DNA from: CAIPFQ01 sp035480615
GTDB lineage: Bacteria; Chlamydiota; Chlamydiia; Chlamydiales; SM23-39
Assembly (NCBI GenBank): GCA_035480615.1
Contig: DATIHO010000078.1
Location: 1 to 21,497 of the forward strand
Direction: 5' to 3'
DNA: 21,497 nucleotides
In this document: positions 1-6,920 of the stretch, one piece after another
How positions within the stretch are numbered: position 1 is the stretch's first letter
Layout: every line of letters begins with the position of its first letter
Notes under the pieces: generated by a model
The model's input: only the letters and a program-made list of their open reading frames with translations
What the model was told of the DNA's origin: nothing
Database searches by the model: none
Program-made: the position numbers and the translations under genes

Positions 1-190
1 CAACCGTAAATGGACTCAGTCCTGGATTTTGATTCGCGTAATTCAACACCGCGCGCAATTGACCCGTAGCAGCACCACTACTCGTTCCAGGGGGAGTATC
101 GAGCGACGAATTCACCGTCAGCGTAGTGCCGAGAAGAGCGGCGCTATTTAAAAGAAAAAAAGAAAAAAAATAGATAAAACGCTGCATCAT
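1..190 (-). CDS. Secreted Pmp/autotransporter-like protein, N-terminal fragment
   Basis: The gene reads off the left edge, so only about 63 codons are visible. There are two adjacent ATG codons (190-188 and 187-185). An AGGA lies one base before the first and four before the second, so the second is a reasonable alternative start. The product opens with a signal peptide: a basic residue at position 4, then an aromatic/leucine-rich core up to about residue 20 ending in an Ala/Leu/Gly stretch. After it comes a Thr/Ser/Gly-rich segment with the pattern LTVNSSLDT, then QLRAVLNYANQN. This resembles the first strand-and-turn of beta-helix passenger domains in autotransporters and polymorphic outer-membrane proteins. 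Family assignment is an inference from about 40 mature residues; the membrane anchor is outside the window. Confidence 0.6.
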   Translation of the reverse strand, partial: MMQRFIYFFSFFLLNSAALLGTTLTVNSSLDTPPGTSSGAATGQLRAVLNYANQNPGLSPFTV

Positions 191-223
191 TTCCTAAAGA
201 GAGAAAGAGAGCCTCTTACCCCT

Positions 224-251
224 TTATTACGTACAGAAAAATAAAAAACAA
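224..251 (-). promoter_or_regulatory. Candidate sigma-70-type promoter for the Pmp-like gene
   Basis: Read on the minus strand, TTGTTT (251-246) is followed after 16 bases by TAATAA (229-224). A start site would fall near 217, giving a leader of roughly 25-30 bases before the ATG pair at 190/187. This is a match by eye only, in AT-rich sequence where such boxes arise by chance. Confidence 0.35.
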
Positions 252-266
252 TCCATCGATCGATAA

Positions 267-304
267 TATACCCAAAATGATTCAAGAATCGACCTTTGGG
301 TATA
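267..304. repeat. Short palindromic repeat, family shared with the GT9 insertion
   Basis: This 38-base sequence has perfect 10-base outer arms, TATACCCAAA and TTTGGGTATA. An inner inverted repeat, GATTC-AA-GAATC, lies within it. Its first 34 bases match the left end of the element inside the GT9 gene (from 17047) at 29 positions, far more than expected by chance. It lies between the divergently oriented Pmp-like gene and cdaA. It may be a solo copy or a truncated end of the larger palindrome. Confidence 0.75.
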
Positions 305-383
305 GACCTCTTTCGCAACTGCGGGAGATGCTATCAGTTTGAAGATCTACTTGCAAAAACATCCTGGTTCTCCTTAAAATGGC

Positions 384-559
384 TAAGAGGGCGTCTACAA
401 AGTGAGGCTTCGTCGATTTCTGGGATTATTTTGGCCGATTTTCGATTCAAATTGTGGGGGTCATATACGAAAGTTTATATGACCCCCACAATTTGAATCG
501 AAAATCGGTTCAAAAGAACCCAAAAATCGACAGAAGCTCACATTGTAGACACCCTCTTA
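384..559. repeat. Long imperfect inverted repeat (about 176 bases) upstream of cdaA
   Basis: The inner arms 435-467 and 476-508 are perfectly complementary over 33 bases around an 8-base centre containing CGAAAG. Complementarity continues with scattered mismatches to the outer ends, TAAGAGGGCGTCTACAA at 384-400 and the complement of TAAGAGGGTGTCTACAA at 559-543. Transcribed RNA would fold into a very long hairpin. Its 3' edge is 16 bases before the cdaA ATG, and no better ribosome site is seen in between. The inner arm shares the layout CCGA, GATTC, GGGGG with the arms of the GT9 palindrome, so it may be a diverged relative. Together with 267-304 it fills most of the gene-free stretch 191-575. 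Confidence 0.85.
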
Positions 560-575
560 TATTCTTGCCTATTTT

Positions 576-1373
576 ATGAATTTTTTTCATTCCATGATCC
601 CTTTTATCGAAGTCATCATTATTGCCGTGATGCTCAATTATATCCTCTCTCTTTTTTGGAATACAAAATCGATGGATCTCGTCCTCGGATTTTTCGCATT
701 TCTTTTTATTCTTGCCGCATCAAGCTGGTTTAACCTCCCCGTTCTTCACAGGATCATGGTTTTAATCGGAAATGTGTTAATGATTGCCGTCATTATCATC
801 TTTCAACCCGAGCTGCGGATGGCTCTTTCGAAATTGAGTCTCAAGGGGCGCCGTTACCGGGAAATCACCGAATTTGACAAGTTTCTTGACCAACTGGCCA
901 ATTCCGTCTACAAAATGTCGGAAAAACGGATCGGCGCTCTGATTGCGTTGGAAAATGAGGATTCACTGGATGAATATGCACAAAGGGCAGTCATGCTCAA
1001 TGGCGAGTTTTCTCCTGAATTACTGGAAACGATTTTTTCAGTACACACTCCTTTGCATGACGGAGCTGTGATTTTGCGCGACAAAACTGTTCTGGCAGCT
1101 GCGGTGATTTTGCCTCTCGCAGAAGACGCTTCCCAATTAGCAAAAACAATGGGCACTCGGCACAGGGCAGGTTTGGGCTTAAGCCATATGACCGATTCGC
1201 TGGTGATTGTCATTTCCGAAGAAACGGGAAAAGTGTCCATCGCGCGCGAAGGAATTATGACGCGAGGAGTAAAAATCGATCGCTTTAAAGGAATCATCCG
1301 AAGTGTTTTCAATCCTCCTCCCAAAATGACTTTAAAAACAAAATTTAATTTCATCGAGTGGCTAAAAACCTGA
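576..1373 (+). CDS. cdaA: Diadenylate cyclase, CdaA/DacA type
   Basis: This 265-residue protein condenses two ATP into cyclic di-AMP at the inner membrane. Three hydrophobic segments occupy about residues 8-27, 34-53 and 58-76, followed by a short coiled linker and the DAC catalytic domain (about 95-250). The domain shows the two signature motifs: DGA at 162-164 within PLHDGAVIL, and RHR at 195-197 within TRHRAGLGLS. Length and topology match the CdaA subfamily. No clear Shine-Dalgarno sequence precedes ATG 576, and the large hairpin ends 16 bases upstream, so initiation may be influenced by it. ybbR follows 10 bases after the stop, the usual cdaA-cdaR pairing. Chlamydial c-di-AMP is known to be sensed by host STING. 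Family identification is secure. Confidence 0.95.
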   Translation: MNFFHSMIPFIEVIIIAVMLNYILSLFWNTKSMDLVLGFFAFLFILAASSWFNLPVLHRIMVLIGNVLMIAVIIIFQPELRMALSKLSLKGRRYREITEFDKFLDQLANSVYKMSEKRIGALIALENEDSLDEYAQRAVMLNGEFSPELLETIFSVHTPLHDGAVILRDKTVLAAAVILPLAEDASQLAKTMGTRHRAGLGLSHMTDSLVIVISEETGKVSIAREGIMTRGVKIDRFKGIIRSVFNPPPKMTLKTKFNFIEWLKT

Positions 1374-1383
1374 GGTTAAAAAC

Positions 1384-2631
1384 ATGATTTCCCTCCTCAA
1401 ACGGCTCTTTTTAGATCATTGGCTTCGGAAACTTCTATCCATTCTTTTGGCGATGATCATCTGGATGGTCATGAACCGTTCGATGACGTCGACTAAAACC
1501 GTCCAAAATGTCCCCATCCGGGTCATTCATCTTTCATCCGGGAAAACAATTGCGGGGATGCAGGCAAGCGGCATTCTTCAGGAACGGCTTACCCTTTCCA
1601 TTCAGGGCAATAAATCGGCCCTTGAAGAAATTTCGGAAAAAGACATTGAAATTGTTTTAGATGCCGAGGGAAAACCCAATGAATGGGTCGCTTTGATCGG
1701 AAAAAAGGATCTCGTCAGCCGCAATCCCGATTTCAATCCGCTCAAATCGATCTCAAAGGTCACGGCAATAGAAAAAACAATTCGCCAAAGCAGGCTGGTC
1801 ACTGAAAAAATCCCGGTCATGGTCACGCAACCTATCGGCGAGGCGCCAAAAGGGTATCAATGCCTGGACGTTTTTCCTTATCGGCTAAATCTGACAGTCA
1901 CAGGACCTGAAGAAGCGGTGAAAAGGCTGAAAGCTCGAGGCGGCGTGAAACTGACGTTCAATTTAAACAATATTTCGAAATCCGAACTCGATACTTTACA
2001 AACAAGTGCGAATCAATCAAGAACTGTAGATGCAATCAGTTATTTCGTACCCAATTCCTGGAAAAAAATTGCCCTTCCTACCCTGTCTGACACTCCCATT
2101 GAGATCGACGATCCGCAAGCCAAAGGATTAAGAATTGTTTTTTCAAGACAAGATCTCCTCCCTATTGACACACCAATCCCAGTGACTATTTTTTTCCCTC
2201 CCAAATCTTCCAAAATCCTCAATCCTGAAACGTGCGACCTTGCAACCAACGATTTCATTGTGAAAAAAAACGGAGTGAAAATGATCATGGCTCCCCTTTG
2301 CGCGTATGGGGTCAGCCACAGTTTTTTAGAGCTTGTAAAAGATCGGATCGAGTTGACAATTATCGCATCGCCCAAATCGGAACAGGAGCATCTTCTTTGG
2401 AATATCCAATTGATCCATCCAAGCGATCTGGAAGATCGCTTCGTCGCTAAAATGATCTCTGAGTCAGGAGATGAAATTAGCGATATTCTTCCTCATTTGC
2501 GAGAAGATTTTTTGCGCAACCGTTTCCGCAGCTACATAAATCGCTTTCGCTTGTACACTCCGAATCATAAAAAACTTCATCTCAATATCTTGCTGCAAGC
2601 AAATTCGATTTTGATCACGCCAGAGGTCTAA
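1384..2631 (+). CDS. ybbR: YbbR-domain membrane-anchored protein (CdaR-like regulator of CdaA)
   Basis: This 415-residue protein has one N-terminal transmembrane anchor (about residues 14-30, after the basic stretch KRLF...HWLRK). The rest is extracytoplasmic and beta-rich. Two YbbR-type repeats can be recognised: about 38-125 (VPIRVIHLSSGKTI through a beta-hairpin region) and about 133-215 (IPVMVTQPIGEAPKGY, then VTGPEEAVKRL). The remaining 200 residues are less clear and may hold degenerate further repeats. In Firmicutes the equivalent protein binds CdaA and modulates cyclase activity; the same role here is inferred from adjacency. The stop TAA ends five bases before the GTG start of the next gene. 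Confidence 0.85.
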   Translation: MISLLKRLFLDHWLRKLLSILLAMIIWMVMNRSMTSTKTVQNVPIRVIHLSSGKTIAGMQASGILQERLTLSIQGNKSALEEISEKDIEIVLDAEGKPNEWVALIGKKDLVSRNPDFNPLKSISKVTAIEKTIRQSRLVTEKIPVMVTQPIGEAPKGYQCLDVFPYRLNLTVTGPEEAVKRLKARGGVKLTFNLNNISKSELDTLQTSANQSRTVDAISYFVPNSWKKIALPTLSDTPIEIDDPQAKGLRIVFSRQDLLPIDTPIPVTIFFPPKSSKILNPETCDLATNDFIVKKNGVKMIMAPLCAYGVSHSFLELVKDRIELTIIASPKSEQEHLLWNIQLIHPSDLEDRFVAKMISESGDEISDILPHLREDFLRNRFRSYINRFRLYTPNHKKLHLNILLQANSILITPEV

Positions 2632-2635
2632 TGTC

Positions 2636-3742
2636 GTGAAAATTGCGCTTTTGAAAATGCATGCGAGCACGCGCGGCGGCTTGGAAAAATATGCAATCCG
2701 CATTGCTTCCGCTTTTTTAAAAAGAGGAGACGAGATCACTTGTTTGACCACCGGGAAAATAGAACAAATCCCCTCTTGCGTGTTTCCTGTCCGATCCTGG
2801 CCCACCTTTGTAAAACTCGAGCAGTTCGACAAATGTGTGAGCCGCTGGGTGAAACAACACTCTCCCGATATCGTTTTCGGAATGGAGAGAAATCGCATCC
2901 AAACCCATCTCCGTGCAGGCAATGGAGTCCATGCAGCTTTTTTAAAAATGCGGCGCACATCGGAAGGGTGGATGAAATATGGAATCTGCCAAATCAATCC
3001 TTTGCACCGGAAAATTCTCGAATTGGAAAAAGCGGCTTTTGAATGCCCTAAATTAAAAAAAATATTTGTCAATTCCCGCATGGTTCAAAAAGAGGTGCTT
3101 CGACATTATCACGTCGATCCTGCGAAAATCGAGGTCATTTATAATGGAGTTGAATGGCAAGAGTTCGAAAAGCCTTTTTCCAATTGGCAAAGAGAAAGAT
3201 TCATTTTTTTTGAAAAATTTGGTTTAGATCCGCACGCGTTTCATCTTCTTTTCATCGGTAATGGCTATCAAAGAAAGGGATTGGAACCGCTTCTTACCGC
3301 CCTTTCTCTTTGGAAATTCAAAGATTTTCATCTTTCAGTGGTGGGAAAAGAGAAACGGATCGATCGTTTCCGCGCTTTAGCGGCTCGCTTGAAAATCGAT
3401 AGCCGCGTCCGATTTTTCGGAGCTCAAAATGGGGTCATTCCCTTTTATCAAATGGCCGATGTATTAACGATCCCCTCTTTTTATGATCCATTTGCCAATG
3501 TGACCTTGGAAGCGCTGAGTTTTGGGCTTTTCGTGATTTCCTCGAAAGCGAATGGCGGCCATGAAATTCTTAAAGAAAAAACCGGGATAGGCTTCGATGA
3601 GATCTCGCCCGCATCAATTTTAGCGGCTCTGGAGCGCTCTCTTTATTTTCGCAAAACCGTGACAAGCGCAAATGAGATTCGTTCGGAGATCGCCTCCTTC
3701 GATTTTTCCAATCAGCTGGCAAAATTGATGGATGCATGTTGA
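2636..3742 (+). CDS. GT4-family glycosyltransferase, WaaG-like (LPS core)
   Basis: This 368-residue protein starts at GTG 2636, with AGAGG nine bases upstream. It has the two-domain GT-B architecture. The N-terminal acceptor domain contains the glycine-rich loop STRGGLEKYA (11-20). The C-terminal nucleotide-sugar domain starts near 200, with the LLFIGNGYQRKGL strand-loop (204-216). The donor-binding motif is SFYDPFANVTLEAL (281-294), with its E-x7-E-like spacing slightly altered. The stretch FVNSRMVQKEVLRHYHVDPAKI-type sequence around 144-165 is typical of WaaG/RfaG core glucosyltransferases. The gene overlaps htrB by 7 bases, so a role in lipooligosaccharide assembly is likely; the exact sugar and linkage are unknown. 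Confidence 0.85.
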   Translation: MKIALLKMHASTRGGLEKYAIRIASAFLKRGDEITCLTTGKIEQIPSCVFPVRSWPTFVKLEQFDKCVSRWVKQHSPDIVFGMERNRIQTHLRAGNGVHAAFLKMRRTSEGWMKYGICQINPLHRKILELEKAAFECPKLKKIFVNSRMVQKEVLRHYHVDPAKIEVIYNGVEWQEFEKPFSNWQRERFIFFEKFGLDPHAFHLLFIGNGYQRKGLEPLLTALSLWKFKDFHLSVVGKEKRIDRFRALAARLKIDSRVRFFGAQNGVIPFYQMADVLTIPSFYDPFANVTLEALSFGLFVISSKANGGHEILKEKTGIGFDEISPASILAALERSLYFRKTVTSANEIRSEIASFDFSNQLAKLMDAC

Positions 3743-5031
3743 AAGAATCGTGTTTTTATTGGCTTGTGCGCCTCGCTGCGTTTCCTTTTGAGTGGATGCC
3801 CTATTCCTGGATCCAAATCATTGGGAGGCGCATTGGAACGATCGCCTTTTTCTTTCTGCATAAATACCGCAAAAGGACACTGAGCAATCTGGCTCTTGCG
3901 CAAGAACTTGGCCTTTCTCAAAAAGAGCAGATCCGCATCGCAAAAGAATCGATGCAAAATCTCGTGACCGTTTGTCTCGAATATCCCCGTCTTTACCGCG
4001 AAAAAAAGCTCTCTTCCCAAATTTTTTGTGAAAATCCAGAAATTGCCGACCAGTTGCATCGCCAAAAAAAAGGGATTGTGTTTTTCTGCGCCCACTTATC
4101 TAATTGGGAAATCCTTTTTCTTGAAGGGACAAGCCGGATGAAAGGAATTGCAATTGGAAAACCGATCAAAAATATGCGGCTTTATCATTGGATCCTGAAA
4201 ATTCGGGAAAAATATGGAGGAAAAATCATCCCCCAAAGTCAGTGTATAAAAGCAGGGCTTCGGGCTTTGAAGCAAGGGGCATTTATAGGAATCGTCGGCG
4301 ACCAGGCTATGCCAAGCAGCGGCTACTCTTGTTCTTTTTTGGGCAGAAAAGCCTGGACATCGACGGCTCCCGCCCTTCTCGCGTATCGCACTCATTCTCC
4401 TCTCATATTCGCTGAAACGCGCCGCGCTGCTGGAGGCTATCGCATCCGTTACTCCGATCCTATTTGGCCCAACCTCGAGCGGTCGATGGAACAGGAGATC
4501 CCCCGAATGATGGGAGAAGCGCTTCATTTGCTGCAAGCGAGTATTAAAAAAAGACCTGGCGAATGGCTCTGGCAGCACAATCGTTGGAAACAGCAAACTC
4601 CTCGCAATGTCTATAAGCGATTCCGCTATGATGCGATCTGCCTCGTTCTTCCCTCTGATGAACAAAAACTTCGATCCATCGCAGTCCATCTGGATACATT
4701 GAAAGAAATTTATCCTCTCGATTTTCTATTTCTTTGCGCACCGGATTGGAGCCGCAACTGCAAATTGATTGAGGCAAACGAAACTTTTTTCTATAAGTCC
4801 ATTGAGGAGACGCGCCTTTATGATTATCGCTTTAAACTCGTGTTTAATTTTTCAGGCTATGAATCTCTTCGCCGCCACTATCTTTCTTTAAGCGCATTTG
4901 AAGTCATTACTTTGGAAGATTTGTACGCACTCGCAAAACCCCATCTGAAAAAAGGTCCAAATTGTCTACAAGATCATCTATCGGAAATTTTTAAACGCGC
5001 CCTTTGCCGGCCCGGATCATTATGGAATTGA
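3736..5031 (+). CDS. htrB: Lipid A late acyltransferase (HtrB/LpxL type) with extra C-terminal domain
   Basis: This 431-residue protein is longer than the usual approximately 300 for LpxL/LpxM. Residues 1-285 form the acyltransferase. An N-terminal hydrophobic anchor lies at about 5-42. The catalytic H-x4-E motif is HLSNWE (120-125), followed by GDQAMPSSGY near 188-197 and the closing GEWLWQHNRWK (275-285). Residues about 286-431 form an additional alpha/beta-looking module of unknown function (start RNVYKRFRYDAICLVLPS). As I recall, the chlamydial HtrB homolog CT010 is similarly long. It transfers a secondary acyl chain to lipid A at the inner membrane. ATG 3736 lies inside the end of the upstream glycosyltransferase gene, indicating translational coupling. 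Confidence 0.88.
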   Translation: MLKESCFYWLVRLAAFPFEWMPYSWIQIIGRRIGTIAFFFLHKYRKRTLSNLALAQELGLSQKEQIRIAKESMQNLVTVCLEYPRLYREKKLSSQIFCENPEIADQLHRQKKGIVFFCAHLSNWEILFLEGTSRMKGIAIGKPIKNMRLYHWILKIREKYGGKIIPQSQCIKAGLRALKQGAFIGIVGDQAMPSSGYSCSFLGRKAWTSTAPALLAYRTHSPLIFAETRRAAGGYRIRYSDPIWPNLERSMEQEIPRMMGEALHLLQASIKKRPGEWLWQHNRWKQQTPRNVYKRFRYDAICLVLPSDEQKLRSIAVHLDTLKEIYPLDFLFLCAPDWSRNCKLIEANETFFYKSIEETRLYDYRFKLVFNFSGYESLRRHYLSLSAFEVITLEDLYALAKPHLKKGPNCLQDHLSEIFKRALCRPGSLWN

Positions 5032-5064
5032 CTTTTTCATTGCTTTTTCCGGGGAGCGTGAGAA

Positions 5065-5778
5065 ATGGGGGTTAGCCGTTTTTTTCTCAATGCCGATTTT
5101 CAAAAAGGGGCCTCTTTTTTTCTCGAAGGCGGAGAGCATCACCACCTTTTGCATGTGATGAGACATGCTGCTGATGATGTGGTAGAATTCGTCAATGGAA
5201 AAGGAGATTTGGCTCGTGGACAAATCATTGCATTGGATAAAAAAAAGGCAACGATCCGGATCTTGCAAACGGAACACGAAAAGGAAGCGACAAAGCAGCT
5301 TTTTCTCGCAACCGCACTCCTTCGTCCCTCCAAATTGGAATGGGTGGTAGAAAAGGGGACGGAACTCGGCGCCTCCGGATTTGTTTTTTACCGGGCAGAT
5401 TTTTCGGAAAAAATAGAGATCATGCCGCGCCATCTCGAACGATTTTCCCTTTTAATGATCTCGTCTCTCAAACAATCGGGAAGACTCTATCTGCCATCTA
5501 TCGAAATCCTCTCTTCTCTCGATTCCGTCTTGCATAAAGAAGCTCTTTTTCTTTTTGGAGACACGAGCACAAAAATAAAGGTTCATTCAGGTTATAAAAA
5601 TCATCGCCTGATTTTTATCAGCGGACCGGAAAAAGGATTTTCTCCAAGAGAGATCGCACTGCTCCATAAAAAAGCTCAAGGAGTCTCTTTAAGCGCATAT
5701 ACTTTGCGCGCAGAGACCGCGCCCATCGCAGCCGCAAGCATTTTGACTACTGACCTGAGTTTTGGGTCCATTTCATAA
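5065..5778 (+). CDS. rsmE: 16S rRNA (uracil-1498-N3)-methyltransferase RsmE
   Basis: This 237-residue SPOUT-class methyltransferase modifies U1498 in the decoding region of 16S rRNA. An N-terminal PUA-like region (1-70) carries HHHLLHVMR. The SPOUT domain includes EKGTELGASG (97-106), the family segment SSLKQSGR (133-140), ISGPEKGFS (185-193; GPEGGF in most homologs, here with Lys) and the knot motif LRAETAPIAAA (214-224; usually LRTETA). Length is normal. A GGGGAG Shine-Dalgarno sequence lies about eight bases before ATG 5065. It is the last gene of the envelope operon, and intergenic AT-rich repeats follow. Confidence 0.92.
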   Translation: MGVSRFFLNADFQKGASFFLEGGEHHHLLHVMRHAADDVVEFVNGKGDLARGQIIALDKKKATIRILQTEHEKEATKQLFLATALLRPSKLEWVVEKGTELGASGFVFYRADFSEKIEIMPRHLERFSLLMISSLKQSGRLYLPSIEILSSLDSVLHKEALFLFGDTSTKIKVHSGYKNHRLIFISGPEKGFSPREIALLHKKAQGVSLSAYTLRAETAPIAAASILTTDLSFGSIS

Positions 5779-5790
5779 CCTGAATAATGG
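5776..5790. repeat. 15-base direct repeat, copy 1 (TAACCTGAATAATGG)
   Basis: The identical 15-mer occurs at 19355-19369. Similarity continues weakly for about 20 further bases (a T-run, then CGG and GA-rich sequence). This copy begins with the rsmE stop codon and precedes an accessory gene. The second copy begins 7 bases after the stop of the YkgJ-like gene and precedes the small-gene cluster. It might be the end of a decayed insertion sequence or a shared downstream signal; neither is proven. Confidence 0.4.
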
Positions 5791-5817
5791 GTTTATTCAT
5801 CGGAGATTCAAGACGTC

Positions 5818-5910
5818 TAAATAAATAAGTTGTAAAATATTCTATACATAGTTATACTTTAAATAAATAAGTTGTAACATATAGTTTTATTTAAATAAAT
5901 AATTTTTTAC
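5818..5910. repeat. AT-rich repeats ahead of the Inc-like gene
   Basis: TAAATAAATAAGTTGTAA occurs identically at 5818-5835 and 5860-5877. A third, diverged copy starts at 5892 (TAAATAAATAATTTTTTAC). The starts are 42 and 32 bases apart. The array ends just before ATG 5922, in the promoter region of an accessory gene. Repeated operator sites or simple replication slippage both fit. Confidence 0.6.
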
Positions 5911-5921
5911 ATGGATATTTT

Positions 5922-6920
5922 ATGTCTGTTGCTCCTATTAGCTCAGGTGATGCCGTCGCTTACCAACTGATGGTAAGCAAAGAGGACGATGCTTCTCCAA
6001 GTAATCTCTCTTTATGCGAGAGGGTCTCTGCGGTTGCAGAGACACGATTCAATGAGGTTGACACCTGTGTATTTCGTTATCGTAAGTATCTGCGTATATT
6101 CGCGGGTATTGTAGGCCTCACGCTAACTGCAGCATTATTCTACAGTGTGGCTGTACTGTATGCGACAGATATAACAGCATTAATCGGTACTTCTGTTTCC
6201 CCATTGCCTCCATTAACTCCAGAATTAATCATCACGCCGCTCATCCTTTTTGTATTATTGAAGGGATTATTTGATTTGAGTGAAAAATGGGTCAAATGGA
6301 CGGATGAAAAGATAGAGTTTCAAGAATCGCCAGATGAGTCAAGTCCTAGTAATAAGAAGAAAGTTGTGTTGCTTGTCCGATCAGAAAATGATTATAATGG
6401 TGCATTTACTTCTTTTCCGAAAATTACAATAAAAAATATTGAAAATCAAGATTATGAAGTTGTCAAAAAAACGATTTCCAAATTTTCTGATATTGCTCGT
6501 TCAATAGAAGTCTTGTCTAACCAAGATAGAATGATTCAAGCTTTGTGGATCTGCGCTCATGGGACTACAAAAGGGTTCTTCATTGACAATGATAACAAAC
6601 ACTCATTTGCGAGAAAATCTGAATTGAGTAAAAAACGTTTTGCACAGGTGTTGAATTTATTACCGCCCGATTGTCAGATTGTATTACACAGTTGCAATAC
6701 GGGATCGGTTGATCCGAAAGACGGCGGTTGTGTTGCTCAAACGATTGCTAACTTTTCTCAAAGAGTAGTAACAGCGCCAAATGGACCAGCTTATAGAGAT
6801 CATACGATCTGTTCCCCCTCTTCTTTAACTTGGCAGTTTATCGACGGATGGGGAAATGACGTTACTTGCATCTTCACACCCAAGGCGTCAAATTCTACTG
6901 AAATTTTAGAGAAGCGATAG
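5922..6920 (+). CDS. Putative Inc-like membrane protein with clan CD-type (caspase-like) cysteine peptidase domain
   Basis: This 332-residue protein is not recognised by name. Two hydrophobic segments, about 58-81 and 101-118, are separated by a short polar/proline loop. This bilobed pattern is typical of chlamydial inclusion membrane (Inc) proteins. The C-terminal half (about 147-320) looks like a caspase-hemoglobinase fold. A strand plus His motif, ALWICAHGT, places His213; a strand plus Cys motif, IVLHSCNTGS, places Cys258. GGCVAQTIA and VVTAPNG follow, as in CHAT/C80/C13-type peptidases. I infer a membrane-tethered, possibly host-facing protease; activity and secretion are untested. The gene is AT-richer than its neighbours, stands alone behind AT repeats, and its last 26 bases overlap the convergent mraY 3' end. 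Confidence 0.6.
   Translation: MSVAPISSGDAVAYQLMVSKEDDASPSNLSLCERVSAVAETRFNEVDTCVFRYRKYLRIFAGIVGLTLTAALFYSVAVLYATDITALIGTSVSPLPPLTPELIITPLILFVLLKGLFDLSEKWVKWTDEKIEFQESPDESSPSNKKKVVLLVRSENDYNGAFTSFPKITIKNIENQDYEVVKKTISKFSDIARSIEVLSNQDRMIQALWICAHGTTKGFFIDNDNKHSFARKSELSKKRFAQVLNLLPPDCQIVLHSCNTGSVDPKDGGCVAQTIANFSQRVVTAPNGPAYRDHTICSPSSLTWQFIDGWGNDVTCIFTPKASNSTEILEKR

Noticed and set aside
296..496. 66-codon reading frame on the plus strand
   Set aside because: It lies across the long inverted repeat, has no ribosome site, and its composition follows the hairpin arms; no protein-like features.
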